The notes under the pieces are model-generated. The model did not search any database and was not told the origin of the DNA. It worked only from the letters and a program-made list of their open reading frames with translations. The position numbers and the translations under genes were made by a program. Positions 1-9,883 of a DNA stretch of 35,727 nucleotides are shown here, piece after piece. The DNA is from Comamonadaceae bacterium (lineage in GTDB: Bacteria; Pseudomonadota; Gammaproteobacteria; Burkholderiales; Burkholderiaceae_C): contig CANBTQ010000004.1 of NCBI GenBank assembly GCA_947372425.1, forward strand, positions 1 to 35,727, given 5' to 3'. Position 1 is the first letter of the stretch; every line of letters begins with the position of its first letter.

Positions 1-1683
1 CGCTTCTTCCACCGCCTGGGCGCGTCCCTGCTGGACCGCACCATCTGCGCTGCAGCCGGCACGGCCGCACTGGAATACACCCTGGGCGGCAAGCTGGGCA
101 TGAAGATCGAATTCTTTGCCGAGTCCGAGCTGATCATCATCTGGGGCAGCAATGCGATTGCCAGCAACCTGCACTTCTGGCGCCATGTGCAAACCGCCAA
201 GCGCCAGGGTGCGCGCATCATCTGCATAGACCCGCGCAAGACCGAGACCGCCGAGAAGTGCCACCAGCACATCGCCCCGCGCCCCGGCACCGATGCCGCA
301 CTGGCGCTGGCCCTGATGCACGAACTGATCCGCCATGACTGGCTGGACCACGACTACATCGCACAGCACACCGTCGGCTGGGACGCCTTGCGCGCACGCG
401 CCCTGCAGTGGACGCCGGCGCGCGCGGCCGAAGTCTGCGGCATCAGCGTGGCAGAAATTGAAAACCTGGCACGGGAATATGGCCAAGCCTGCAAGGCCGG
501 CAAGAATGCGGCCATACGCCTCAACTACGGCATGCAGCGCAGCCGCGGCGGTGGCAATGCGGTACGCGCCATTGCCTGCCTGCCCGCACTCACCGGCGCC
601 TGGCGCCGGCGTGCCGCCGGCCTGCTGATGTCCAACTCCGGTGTCCACCCGACCGACCGCGCCACGCTGCAGCGCCCCGATCTGCTGGCCGGACGCACAC
701 CGCGCACCATCAACATGAGCGCCATCGGCGAGGCCCTGCTGCACCCGGCCAGCCCGGACTTTGGCCCGCAGGTGGAGGCCGTCATCGTCTACAACAGCAA
801 CCCGGTGGCGGTGGCGCCCGACTCCGGCCAGGTGGTGCGGGGCTTTGCGCGCGAGGACCTGTTTACCGTGGTGCTGGAGCATTTCCAGACCGACACGGCC
901 GACTATGCCGACTACATCCTGCCGGCCACCACCCAGCTCGAGCACTGGGACATCCACACCACCTACGGCCACACCGACGTGCTGCTGAACCGCCCGGCCA
1001 TCGCGCCGGTGGGCCAGGCGCGCAGCAACAGCGCCGTGTTCCGCGAGCTGGCGGCACGCCTGGGTTTTGACGATCCCTGCTTTGCCGATGACGACCTGAC
1101 GATGGCGCGCCAGGCCTTTGGCAAGACACTCGACTTTGATGCACTGCTGGAACACGGCTTTGCCACCGTGGCACTGGCCGATGCACCCCTTGCGGCGGGC
1201 GGCTTTCCCACGCCGTCGGGCAAGTGCGAATTTTTCAGCCAGCGCCTGGCCGATGCGGGGCAGGACGGCCTGCCCGACTACCTGCCCAACTACGAGACCG
1301 CACGACCGGGCGAGCGCTACCCGCTGGCCATGATCTCGCCACCGGCGCGCAACTTTCTCAACAGCAGCTTCGTCAATGTCAAAAGCCTGCGCGACATCGA
1401 GGGCGAGCCGCTGCTGGAAATGCACGCCGACGACGCGGCCGCCCGCAACATCGTGTCCGGCGACACGGTGCGCATCTTCAATGACCGCGGCAGTTACCGC
1501 TGCACCGCACGCATCAACCAGCGCGCGCGACCCGGCGTGGTCAACGGCCTGGGCGTGTGGTGGCGCAAGCTGGGGCTGGACGGCCACAACGTCAACGAGC
1601 TGACGCACCAGCGCCTCACCGACATGGGCCGGGCCGCCACCTTTTATGACTGCGCGGTGCAGGTGGAGCGATACGCCGGATAA
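1..1683 (+). CDS. Molybdopterin-dependent oxidoreductase, C-terminal part (5' end outside window)
   Basis: Frame is open from base 1 (RFFHRLGASLLDRTICAAAG...) into the 527-aa ORF. Contains IIIWGSNAIASNLHFWR, ICIDPRKTETA, NSNPVAVAPDSG, DYADYILPATTQLEHWD and a C-terminal molydopterin dinucleotide-binding-like region (ARNIVSGDTVRIFNDRGS). Confidence 0.9.
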   Translation, partial: RFFHRLGASLLDRTICAAAGTAALEYTLGGKLGMKIEFFAESELIIIWGSNAIASNLHFWRHVQTAKRQGARIICIDPRKTETAEKCHQHIAPRPGTDAALALALMHELIRHDWLDHDYIAQHTVGWDALRARALQWTPARAAEVCGISVAEIENLAREYGQACKAGKNAAIRLNYGMQRSRGGGNAVRAIACLPALTGAWRRRAAGLLMSNSGVHPTDRATLQRPDLLAGRTPRTINMSAIGEALLHPASPDFGPQVEAVIVYNSNPVAVAPDSGQVVRGFAREDLFTVVLEHFQTDTADYADYILPATTQLEHWDIHTTYGHTDVLLNRPAIAPVGQARSNSAVFRELAARLGFDDPCFADDDLTMARQAFGKTLDFDALLEHGFATVALADAPLAAGGFPTPSGKCEFFSQRLADAGQDGLPDYLPNYETARPGERYPLAMISPPARNFLNSSFVNVKSLRDIEGEPLLEMHADDAAARNIVSGDTVRIFNDRGSYRCTARINQRARPGVVNGLGVWWRKLGLDGHNVNELTHQRLTDMGRAATFYDCAVQVERYAG

Positions 1684-1729
1684 AACTCCGTTACTTTAAA
1701 TTAATACAAACACAAAGACTGCAAATTAG

Positions 1730-1756
1730 TTGATTCACGGATAGTTCTGCTAGCAT
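1730..1756 (+). promoter_or_regulatory. Candidate sigma70-like promoter in an AT-rich patch before the FecR-domain gene
   Basis: TTGATT, 15-nt spacer, TAGCAT inside an AT-rich intergenic island (about 1681-1780). The spacer is shorter than ideal. Confidence 0.3.
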
Positions 1757-1794
1757 TCATCTTTTGCTTACCAGTCCGTTTTCGGGAGAGAGAC

Positions 1795-2244
1795 ATGCTG
1801 TTGCGATCCTTCGCATTGTGTTGGGGGCTGCTGGCGGGGCTGGCAGCATGGGCTGAAGAGCCGGCCATAGGCTATGTCAAAACCGTGTCCGGTGAGGCCA
1901 GCGTCAGCACCGGCAAAGAGACGGTGGCGGCCCGTGCCGGCACACCCGTGTTTACCGGCAGCCGGCTCAAGACCGGCCACCAGGGCAGCCTGGGCGTGAC
2001 CTTCAAGGACGACACCGTCATGTCCTTCGGCCCCGACACCGAACTGCAGGTGGACGACTACCTGTACGCCCCCAGCAAGGGCAAGCTCAAACTGGCCGCC
2101 ACCATGCTGCGGGGCAGCCTGAACTATGTGTCGGGCGTGATCGCCAAGTTGCAGCCCGATGCCGTCAGTGTGAGCACCCCGAGCGGCATCATCGGCGTGC
2201 GCGGTACCCAGTTTGTGGTGAAGGTGGAGGACCGGGCACCATGA
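1795..2244 (+). CDS. FecR-domain secreted protein
   Basis: N-terminal signal peptide-like segment, then GYVKTVSGEASVSTG...FTGSRLKTGHQGSLGVTFKDDTVMSFGPDTEL...TPSGIIGVRGTQFVV, typical of FecR domains. Stop overlaps the next start (ATGA). Confidence 0.85.
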   Translation: MLLRSFALCWGLLAGLAAWAEEPAIGYVKTVSGEASVSTGKETVAARAGTPVFTGSRLKTGHQGSLGVTFKDDTVMSFGPDTELQVDDYLYAPSKGKLKLAATMLRGSLNYVSGVIAKLQPDAVSVSTPSGIIGVRGTQFVVKVEDRAP

Positions 2245-2837
2245 GCCCGCTGCGTACCACCCCCCTGCTGCTGGCCCTGCTGGCGGGCTGCGCCGGCGCA
2301 CCGGCGCCCGGCCGCTCGTACATCACGCTGCTGGAAAGCCCGGACGGCACGGTGGGCCGGGTGCTGGTCCAGGGCGCCCGTGGCGCGCAACAGATCACGC
2401 AGGCCCGTTACGCCGCCCCGCTCGATGGCTCGGCCGCCGCCGCGCCGGTGGACGAAGCGCAGTTCCAGCGCGACTTCTCCCAGGCCATGGCAGCACGCCC
2501 GCCCCTCCCCGAACACTTTGTCCTGTACTTCGAAACCGGCGGCACCCGGCTCACGCCGGAGTCGCTGGCGCTGCTGCCCGACATCCTGGCCAGCGCCGCA
2601 GGCCGCACCACGGTAGACCTGTCCGTCATCGGGCACTCCGACACCGTGGGCACGCCCGAGGTCAATGCCGCCATTTCCCTCCAGCGGGCCCAATCCATTG
2701 CCGCGCTGTTGCAGAGCCGGGGCCTGAAGGTGGATGCACTCACGGTGGAGTCGCACGGCTCGGGCAACCTGCTGGTGCCCACCCCCGACCAGACCGCCGA
2801 GCCGCGCAACCGGCGGGTGGAAATTTCAATACGGTAG
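2241..2837 (+). CDS. OmpA-family lipoprotein
   Basis: Lipobox LLAGC near the N terminus. C-terminal OmpA-like domain: YFETGGTRLTPESLALLPDILA...VIGHSDTVGTPEVNAAISLQRAQSIAALL...ESHGSGNLLVPT...EPRNRRVEISIR. Confidence 0.9.
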   Translation: MSPLRTTPLLLALLAGCAGAPAPGRSYITLLESPDGTVGRVLVQGARGAQQITQARYAAPLDGSAAAAPVDEAQFQRDFSQAMAARPPLPEHFVLYFETGGTRLTPESLALLPDILASAAGRTTVDLSVIGHSDTVGTPEVNAAISLQRAQSIAALLQSRGLKVDALTVESHGSGNLLVPTPDQTAEPRNRRVEISIR

Positions 2838-2856
2838 CCCGCGCGCACTGCGCCCG

Positions 2857-4998
2857 CTACTTCTCGCCCATCACCAGCCGGTCGCCGGATTCGCCCTGTG
2901 CCAGGCGGCGCAGGTGCAGTTGCACCAGCGGGTCCTGCGGCCAGTCGTGCGCCAGCCGGGTGAACCAGGCCAGCACCCCGGGGTCCTGTTGCTGTAGTGC
3001 GGCAAAGGCGGCCCGGTAGTCGGGCAGGGGCGCGCGGGCCAGGCCGTCGGCGCTTACCGGCTCGTAGACCATCAGATCGTGGCTCTTGCCCAGCAGCAGC
3101 AAACGCCCCACCGGGCGCACCGGCAGGGACGGCTCCGCGCCCAGCATGTCCTGCGAAATACAGATGCGCGTGCCCAGTTGCTTGTTCACACGCTCCAGCC
3201 GTGCCGCCGTGTTCACCGCGTCGCCCAGGGCACGGTAGTCAAACAGGGTGCTGCCGCCGAAGTTGCCCACAATCACCTCGCCACAATGCACGCCGATGCG
3301 GGTCTGCCCGAAGGCAATGCCCTGTTGCTGCAGGCGGCGCGCATAGTCGCTGGCAAAGGCGTCCATCTCCAGCGCGCAGGCCAGTGCCCGGGCCCGGTGG
3401 TCGGTCTGCTCCAGCGGGGCCGAAAACATGATGGCCACAGCGTCGCCCACGATGCGGTCCAGCGTGCCCTCCAGGCGAAAGGCAATGGCCACCATCTGGT
3501 CCAGGTAGGCATTGAGCAGGCTGACCGCCTGCGCCGGGTCCAGCCCCTCCACCAGGCCGGTAAAACCGGTGAGGTCGGTGAAGACAAAGCTGCACACCTG
3601 GCGCCGCCCGCCCAGGGCCATGTCCTGCGGATGGGCCACCAGATGCGCCACCCGGTTGGGGGACACATAGCGCGCAAAGGCCTGGCGTATCCAACGCTGC
3701 TGCTGCTCCGTGCGCCGGTGGTGCCACAGGCTGCAGACCAGGTAGGCCAGCAACAGGCCCAAGGCCGGTGTGCAGGCATCCAGCAGCAGGCCCTGGGCCA
3801 CAAAGGCCCACCAGGCGCCACCCAGCACGGCGCCCAGCAGCGCCAGACAGGCGGCAGCAGCACGCAAGGCCCGCGTACGCAGGGCCAGCAGGCCGGCCAG
3901 TGCCGCCGCCAGCAACAAAACCAGCGCCTCCAGACCGCGGGCCCAGGACGGGCGCTGCAAAAAGTTTTCGCCCAGCGCCTGCTCCAGCGCCTGGGCATGC
4001 ACTTCCACGCCGGGCAGCATGCCCATGGGGCTGAAGCGCAGGTCCATCAGGCCTTGGGCCGAACTGCCCACCAGCACCAGCTGCCCGGCCAGTTGCTCCG
4101 TCGGCACCTGCCCGGCCAATACCTTCCAGGCCGGTATGACGCGCGCCGCCACCGGCGCGCTGTAATGCAGCCACATCTCGCCCTGCGGCGTGGTGGGCAG
4201 GGTCAGCCGGCCGATCCGGATTTCGGACAGGCCGCTGTTGGGGCCGGCGCTCTTGAGCACCACATTGCCGGCCCCCTGGGCGACCCGCAGGGCCTCGCCC
4301 ACCAGTGTGGCCACCGGCGCATCGCCGAGCTGCAACACCAGCGGCACGCGGCGCACCACGCCATCGCCATCCGGCACAAAGTTGAGTGCGCCGTTGCCAC
4401 GCGCAGACTGCTCAAAAGCCGGCAGCGCCGTCACGGCGTCGTCAAAGTGCAGCAGCCAGTCGGGCTGGGCCTGGCCGGACACGATGAAGTGCGCCTTTGG
4501 CAGCGGCATCCGGGCCGCCACGGCGCTGCCGCCGGCAGGCCGGCCGCGCAGGGAGAAGCCCAGCACCGCGTCGCTGCGCGCCAGGCTGCGTGCAAACACC
4601 GCGTCATGGTCCGGCAGGGCGACGACGGCCGCGCGCTGGCTGCCCTGCAGTTGCCACAGCTCGGCCACTGCGCGGGGGGCGGTGCGGTCGGGTTCGGGGA
4701 ACATCACATCCAGGGCCACCACGGCGGCACCGGCCGCGGTCAGCCGGTCCAGCAGTGCGGCCATGCGGGTGCGCGGCCAGGGCCACTGGCCCAGACGCGC
4801 CAGGCTGTCTTCGTCCAGGTCGACGATGCGCACCGGCAGCGGCTGGTAGATGCGCGGATGCCAGCGCTGGAACTGGTCAAACTGGAAGTTGCGCAGCGTC
4901 TGCGCGCCGCGGCCGTCCACCAGCAACAGGCCCAGTGCCGCCAGCACCGCCAGAAGCGGGAGCAGCAGGACCCAACGCGTGCCGGTCTTCGGTTCCAT
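2857..4998 (-). CDS. CHASE2-domain class III adenylate/guanylate cyclase
   Basis: CHASE2-like N terminus (VRIVDLDEDSLARLGQWPWPRTRMAALLDRLTAAGAAVVALDVMFPEPD), transmembrane segments, and a cyclase domain keeping both metal Asp motifs (FVFTDLTGFTGL, DRIVGDAVAIMFSAP) and LFDYRALGDAVNTAARLE. Confidence 0.92.
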   Translation of the reverse strand: MEPKTGTRWVLLLPLLAVLAALGLLLVDGRGAQTLRNFQFDQFQRWHPRIYQPLPVRIVDLDEDSLARLGQWPWPRTRMAALLDRLTAAGAAVVALDVMFPEPDRTAPRAVAELWQLQGSQRAAVVALPDHDAVFARSLARSDAVLGFSLRGRPAGGSAVAARMPLPKAHFIVSGQAQPDWLLHFDDAVTALPAFEQSARGNGALNFVPDGDGVVRRVPLVLQLGDAPVATLVGEALRVAQGAGNVVLKSAGPNSGLSEIRIGRLTLPTTPQGEMWLHYSAPVAARVIPAWKVLAGQVPTEQLAGQLVLVGSSAQGLMDLRFSPMGMLPGVEVHAQALEQALGENFLQRPSWARGLEALVLLLAAALAGLLALRTRALRAAAACLALLGAVLGGAWWAFVAQGLLLDACTPALGLLLAYLVCSLWHHRRTEQQQRWIRQAFARYVSPNRVAHLVAHPQDMALGGRRQVCSFVFTDLTGFTGLVEGLDPAQAVSLLNAYLDQMVAIAFRLEGTLDRIVGDAVAIMFSAPLEQTDHRARALACALEMDAFASDYARRLQQQGIAFGQTRIGVHCGEVIVGNFGGSTLFDYRALGDAVNTAARLERVNKQLGTRICISQDMLGAEPSLPVRPVGRLLLLGKSHDLMVYEPVSADGLARAPLPDYRAAFAALQQQDPGVLAWFTRLAHDWPQDPLVQLHLRRLAQGESGDRLVMGEK

Positions 4999-5180
4999 CT
5001 ACAGCCTTTCAAAGACGGGATGCCTTTGCTGGCTGCATACGATACCATCAGCAAAGTAGCTTCATTCAAACATACCAAGGGGGTGGGATCGTCATGGCGA
5101 TCGCGACTATCACAGGCTTTGTGCGGACCGGGCGCAGCCGCTGCCGGGCCGGCCACGCCCTGCACTGAAGCGGTCCGCCT

Positions 5181-8100
5181 GTGCTGCAGCCGACCAGTCC
5201 CATGGCCACCCCGACCCAACGCAAACGCCCCATCACGCGGATCCTGCCGCTGGCCCTGATGTGGCTGGGTATTGCCCTGTGCGGCTACCTGGGAGACACC
5301 CTGGAGAAGCGGGCGCAGCTGGCCTGGAAGGAAGCCGCCGAGCGTGAAACCGCGCTGCAGACCGCCACCCTGCAAGGCTGGATGGACAGCAGCCTGACCA
5401 CCCTGTCCGGCCTGGCCCTGCTGGTGGACAACACCCCCAACCTGGACGCCGACACCTTTCACAGCGCCTCGGACGGGGTGCTGGGACACGCCAAGGCCGA
5501 CCTGATTCCGGAGAAAGCGCTGCTGCTGGACCAGCACGGCCGCTGGGTGACCCGCTACCACGCGGGCGACCCCGGGCAGCCGCGGCTGCTGCCCGCAACG
5601 GGCAGCCCGGCACAGGGCCTGCTGGAACACAGCCTGGGGCTGGCGCGTGAAACCCACAACGCGTGGTTCATGTCCGCACCTTTTGCCGACACCGGCCAGC
5701 GCAAGCATGTCTACCTCGCACTGGTTCCGCACAACCAGCCCGACAAGGCCCTCGTGGCGGTGCTGGACCTGCAAAAGGCAGTGGATAGCTTGCTGGGTGC
5801 AGACAACCTGGCCGGCATCGACCTGGACCTCGAACTCGAACCCGCCGGCGAAGGCGCCAGCAGCGCGCGGCAGGCAGCAGTGTCCAGCAGCACGGTGGTG
5901 TTCGAGCGCAAGACCTGGCTGTTTATTGCCCACACCAAATTCAATTTGCGCTGGCTGGTCGCCAAGCCGTTTGCCGGCGGCGTGGACAAGACGCTCAGCC
6001 GCGCGGTCTGGATCGTGGGCTCGCTGACCAGCCTGCTGCTGGCACTCTACCTGGCCAACCTGCTGACCAAGAACGAACGCATCCAGCAGAAGGTGGACGC
6101 GGCCACCGAAGACCTGCGCCGCAACATGCAGGCGATGGCTGCCAGCGAAGCCCGCCTGCGCCACATTCTGGACAGCAGCCCGCTGGGCATTGCCGTGTCG
6201 GTGGAGGGTGTGGCCCGCATGGCCAACCCGGCCATGAAGACCATGCTGAACGTGGCGGTGGGCGACTTCATCCCCAAACTCTATGTCGATCCCGCCGTGC
6301 GCGACAGCATCCAGCAACGCCTGCAGACCGAGGGCAGCGTACACAGCCTGGAGCTGCAGATGTTCAACCCCGCGGGCGAGGTGCGCGACTTTCTCAGCAC
6401 CTTCATGCAGACCGACCATGCCGGCGAGCAGGCCGTACTGGGCTGGCTGCTCGACATCACCGACATGAAGGCAGCCGAACAGCTGGCGCGCGCGGCCCGG
6501 GACGCGGCCGAAGAGGCCACCCGGGCCAAGTCCGACTTTCTGGCCAATATGAGCCACGAAATCCGCACCCCGATGAACGCCATCATCGGCCTGTCGGGCC
6601 TGGCGCTCAAGAACGACATGCCGCCGCGCATCCAGGACTACCTGCGCAAGATCCGCCAGAGCGGCGAGCACCTGCTGGGCATCATCAACGACATCCTGGA
6701 CTTCTCCAAGGTCGAGTCCGGCAAGCTGGAGATCGAGGCCATTGCCTTTGACCTGGACGCCGTGATCGACAACGTGGTGAACCTGATGTCCAAGAGCGTG
6801 GAGGACAAGGACCTGGAGCTGCTGTGCAGTGTGGCCGCGGCCGTGCCCAAGACCCTGATCGGCGACCCGCTGCGCATCGGCCAGGTCCTGATCAACTACA
6901 CCAACAACGCCGTCAAGTTCACCAAGCAGGGCGAGGTGCAGCTCTCCATCAACGTGCTGGAGCGCAGCGACACCGATATCCTGCTGTACTTCGCGGTGAC
7001 CGACAGCGGCATCGGCCTGAGCGCGGAGCAGATCGGGCGCCTGTTCGGCAGCTTTGTGCAGGCCGACACCTCCACCACCCGCAACTACGGCGGCACCGGC
7101 CTGGGCCTGGCCGTGAGCAAGCGCCTGGCCGAGGCCATGGGCGGCGAGGTGGGCGTGGAAAGTGTGCTGGGCCAGGGCTCCACCTTCTGGTTCACCGCCC
7201 GCCTGGGCCTGGCGCCGCAGGAGCGCACCGCCCAGCTGCCGCGCATCGACCTGCAGGGCAGCCCGGTGCTGGTGGTGGACGACAACGAGACCTCGGCCCT
7301 GATCCTGTCCGAGATGCTCGCCAACATGGGCTTCCCGGTTCACCACGCCAGCTCCGGCCAGGCCGCACTGACCCTGCTGGAGCAGGCCGACCAGAGCGAC
7401 GCCCCCTATGCGTTTGTCATGATGGACTGGCTGATGCCAGGCATGGACGGACTGGAAACCGTGCGCGCCCTGCAGGCCCTGCCGCTGCGCACCATGCCCG
7501 CGGTGCTGATGGTCACGGCGCACCGCCGCCAGGACCTGATCAAGGCGGCCGAGCGGCTGGGCATCGAGCATGTGCTGGCCAAGCCCTTGAGCCATTCCCT
7601 GCTGTTCAACACCATGATGCAGATGCTGGGCCAGTCCGCAGACCCCGACCTGCCGCAGGCCTACCGCAGCCAACCCACCTCACTGGAAACCGCGCTGCAA
7701 GCCCTGGGTGGGGCCCGCATCCTGCTGGTGGAAGACAACGAGATCAACCAGCAGGTGGCCTGCGAAATCCTGCGCGACGCCGGCTTTGTGGTGGATGTGG
7801 CCGAGAACGGCCAGATTGCGGTGCAGAGCGTGGAGGCCCGTGCGGCCGAAGGCCAAGCCTACGACCTGGTGCTGATGGACATGCAAATGCCAGTCATGGA
7901 CGGCGTGACCGCCGCGCGCCTGATCCGCGAGAACCATGGCGCAGACCGCCTGCCGATTGTGGCCATGACGGCCAATGCCATGCAGGCGGACCGCGACCGC
8001 TGCCGCGATGCCGGCATGAACGGCTTTGTGCCCAAGCCCATCAACCAGGACGAACTGTGGCGCGCCCTGCTGGCCAACATCACACCGCGCGCGGGACTGG

Positions 8101-8759
8101 GGCCGGTGCTGCGACCCGTGAGCGACACCCCTGCCGAAACCGACGACCTGTTGCATGCCTTGCGCGGCATCCCCGGGCTGGACCCGGACCAGGGCCTGTT
8201 GCGCACTGGCGGCAACCCGGCCTTTTACGCCTCGCTGCTGAAGAAGTTTGTTGCCTCCCAGGAAGACGCGATGCAGCGCGTGCAGCTGGCCTTGCAGGCC
8301 GCCGACCCGCCCACGGCAGAGCGGCACGCCCACACCCTCAAGGGCGTGGCCGCCAGCCTGGGCGCCCCTGTGCTGCAGCAGGAGGCCGGCGAACTCGAGA
8401 ACAGGCTGCGTCGCCATGCCAGTGCGGCGGACCTGCAGGCGGCCATTGACCGCACCACGCTGCAGCTCGACAGCCTGATGCAGGCCCTGCGGGAGGCGCC
8501 CGGTCTGCTCAACCACCCGGTGGCCCGGGCCAACCAGCTGAGCGAGGCCGACCGCATCGCAACCCGCAACATTGCCACCCGGATCAAGCGCCTGTTGCAG
8601 CTCGACGACGCGCAGGCCGTGGCCCTGTGGGAAAGCCATGCCCCGCAGCTGCGGGCCCTGTATGCCGATGCATCCCGCATCGAAGAAGCCATTGGCGCCT
8701 TTGAGTTTGAAACCGCCCACACCCTGCTCGAAGCCAGCGCAGAACACGCCACGGCATGA
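5181..8759 (+). CDS. Membrane hybrid sensor histidine kinase (HK-HATPase-REC-REC-Hpt)
   Basis: TM segments at both ends of an extracytoplasmic region; H box [18 protein letters not shown]; HATPase motifs; receiver 1 [10 protein letters not shown]...[11 protein letters not shown]; receiver 2 [12 protein letters not shown]...[11 protein letters not shown]; Hpt-like [17 protein letters not shown] start at 5181, alternative ATG at 5202. Confidence 0.93.
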   Translation: MLQPTSPMATPTQRKRPITRILPLALMWLGIALCGYLGDTLEKRAQLAWKEAAERETALQTATLQGWMDSSLTTLSGLALLVDNTPNLDADTFHSASDGVLGHAKADLIPEKALLLDQHGRWVTRYHAGDPGQPRLLPATGSPAQGLLEHSLGLARETHNAWFMSAPFADTGQRKHVYLALVPHNQPDKALVAVLDLQKAVDSLLGADNLAGIDLDLELEPAGEGASSARQAAVSSSTVVFERKTWLFIAHTKFNLRWLVAKPFAGGVDKTLSRAVWIVGSLTSLLLALYLANLLTKNERIQQKVDAATEDLRRNMQAMAASEARLRHILDSSPLGIAVSVEGVARMANPAMKTMLNVAVGDFIPKLYVDPAVRDSIQQRLQTEGSVHSLELQMFNPAGEVRDFLSTFMQTDHAGEQAVLGWLLDITDMKAAEQLARAARDAAEEATRAKSDFLANMSHEIRTPMNAIIGLSGLALKNDMPPRIQDYLRKIRQSGEHLLGIINDILDFSKVESGKLEIEAIAFDLDAVIDNVVNLMSKSVEDKDLELLCSVAAAVPKTLIGDPLRIGQVLINYTNNAVKFTKQGEVQLSINVLERSDTDILLYFAVTDSGIGLSAEQIGRLFGSFVQADTSTTRNYGGTGLGLAVSKRLAEAMGGEVGVESVLGQGSTFWFTARLGLAPQERTAQLPRIDLQGSPVLVVDDNETSALILSEMLANMGFPVHHASSGQAALTLLEQADQSDAPYAFVMMDWLMPGMDGLETVRALQALPLRTMPAVLMVTAHRRQDLIKAAERLGIEHVLAKPLSHSLLFNTMMQMLGQSADPDLPQAYRSQPTSLETALQALGGARILLVEDNEINQQVACEILRDAGFVVDVAENGQIAVQSVEARAAEGQAYDLVLMDMQMPVMDGVTAARLIRENHGADRLPIVAMTANAMQADRDRCRDAGMNGFVPKPINQDELWRALLANITPRAGLGPVLRPVSDTPAETDDLLHALRGIPGLDPDQGLLRTGGNPAFYASLLKKFVASQEDAMQRVQLALQAADPPTAERHAHTLKGVAASLGAPVLQQEAGELENRLRRHASAADLQAAIDRTTLQLDSLMQALREAPGLLNHPVARANQLSEADRIATRNIATRIKRLLQLDDAQAVALWESHAPQLRALYADASRIEEAIGAFEFETAHTLLEASAEHATA

Positions 8760-8778
8760 TGCATCCGGCAGGACGCAT
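8759..8778. terminator. Candidate hairpin between convergent genes
   Basis: ATGCATCC-GGCA-GGACGCAT, 8-bp stem with one mismatch, between the kinase stop and the reductase stop; no strong T tract. Confidence 0.3.
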
Positions 8779-8783
8779 GCCGC

Positions 8784-9872
8784 CTAACAGTCCAGCACCA
8801 GGTTGCCCTGCGGGCGCGAGCAGCAGGCCAGCAGCCAGCCGGCCGCCACGTCCTCGTCGGTGATGCCACCGTTTTGCAGCATGTGCACCGCGCCCTCGAG
8901 CTTCTTCACCTTGCAGGTGCCACAGACGCCAAACAGGCAGGCGCTCGGAATGCTGAGCCCCGCCGCGCGCGCCACGTCCAGCACGGTCTGGGTGCCGCTG
9001 CATTGCGCCTCACGCCCGGAGGCGGCAAAGCGCACGGTGGAAGTCTGCGCGCTGGCTACTTGTTCGTCGGCATGCGCGCGGGCTTCGGCATCCACATGCA
9101 CCGGCACCTGGAAGCTCTCCTCGTGGTAGCGCGCCATGTCGAAGCCGGCGGCCTGCAGAATGCCGCGCACCGCCTTCATGTAGGGCTCGGGGCCGCAGCA
9201 GAAGATTTCGCGCTCAAAGTAGTCCGGCGCAATCAGCTCCAGCATCAGCTGGTTGAGGCGCCCGCTGTAACCGGTCCAGGCGCCAAACGGGTTGGGCTTT
9301 TCGCAGACCAGGGCGACGCGGAATTCCGACACGCGGGCGCTGATGGCCTCCAACTCGCTGCGAAACAGCAGGTCGGAAGGTGTGCGCGCGCACTGCACAA
9401 AGCACACATCGGTATGCCGCCCCTGGTCGAACAGCCAGCGCGTCATGGACATCAGCGGCGTGATGCCCACACCGCCGGCCAGAAACAGGTATTTGGGTGC
9501 CGGGCGGTGCTGCACGCTGAACACACCCGACGGCCCGCGCGCCTGCACATGGTCGCCCACCTGCAGGTGCTGGTGCAGCCAGTTGGAGACCTTGCCACCG
9601 GGCTCGGCCTTGACGGTAATCGTCAGGCAGACCGGGCGCGACGGGCTGGACGAGAGCGTGTAGCAACGTGTGTGCGGCACGCCGTCAATCTCCACCTTCA
9701 GGGTGATGAACTGGCCGGCCTGGTAACGAAACCAGGACGGCTGCTCGGTCTGGAAGCAAAAGGTTTTGACGTCGGCGCTGTCGGCCAGAATCATGGTGCA
9801 GGTCAGGCGCTCGGCCTCGCTGTCCCAGGGCTTGATGGCGTCCGTGTCCCGCGGTTTGAGGATAGCGTTCAT
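8784..9872 (-). CDS. Hybrid ferredoxin reductase (FAD/NAD(P)H plus C-terminal 2Fe-2S), GbcB-like oxygenase reductase
   Basis: FAD-binding RCYTLSSSP, NAD-binding FLAGGVGITPLMSM, FCCGPEPYM, and C-terminal plant-type 2Fe-2S motif CLFGVCGTCKVKK...LLACCSRP. 11 bp downstream of the Rieske oxygenase gene on the same strand. Confidence 0.88.
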   Translation of the reverse strand: MNAILKPRDTDAIKPWDSEAERLTCTMILADSADVKTFCFQTEQPSWFRYQAGQFITLKVEIDGVPHTRCYTLSSSPSRPVCLTITVKAEPGGKVSNWLHQHLQVGDHVQARGPSGVFSVQHRPAPKYLFLAGGVGITPLMSMTRWLFDQGRHTDVCFVQCARTPSDLLFRSELEAISARVSEFRVALVCEKPNPFGAWTGYSGRLNQLMLELIAPDYFEREIFCCGPEPYMKAVRGILQAAGFDMARYHEESFQVPVHVDAEARAHADEQVASAQTSTVRFAASGREAQCSGTQTVLDVARAAGLSIPSACLFGVCGTCKVKKLEGAVHMLQNGGITDEDVAAGWLLACCSRPQGNLVLDC

Positions 9873-9883
9873 GCGGCCCGCCC

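Noticed and set aside
5085-5125. GATCG-TCATGG-CGATC and TCACA/TGTG motifs in the kinase/cyclase divergent region, considered as a CRP site
   Set aside because: Does not match TGTGA-N6-TCACA orientation or spacing.
3079-5259. 726-aa plus-strand ORF
   Set aside because: Antisense to the CHASE2 cyclase; composition typical of a GC-rich shadow frame, no domain recognised.
4740-7673. 977-aa minus-strand ORF
   Set aside because: Antisense to the well-supported hybrid kinase and overlapping the cyclase; His/Gly/Gln-rich low-complexity translation typical of high-GC shadow ORFs.
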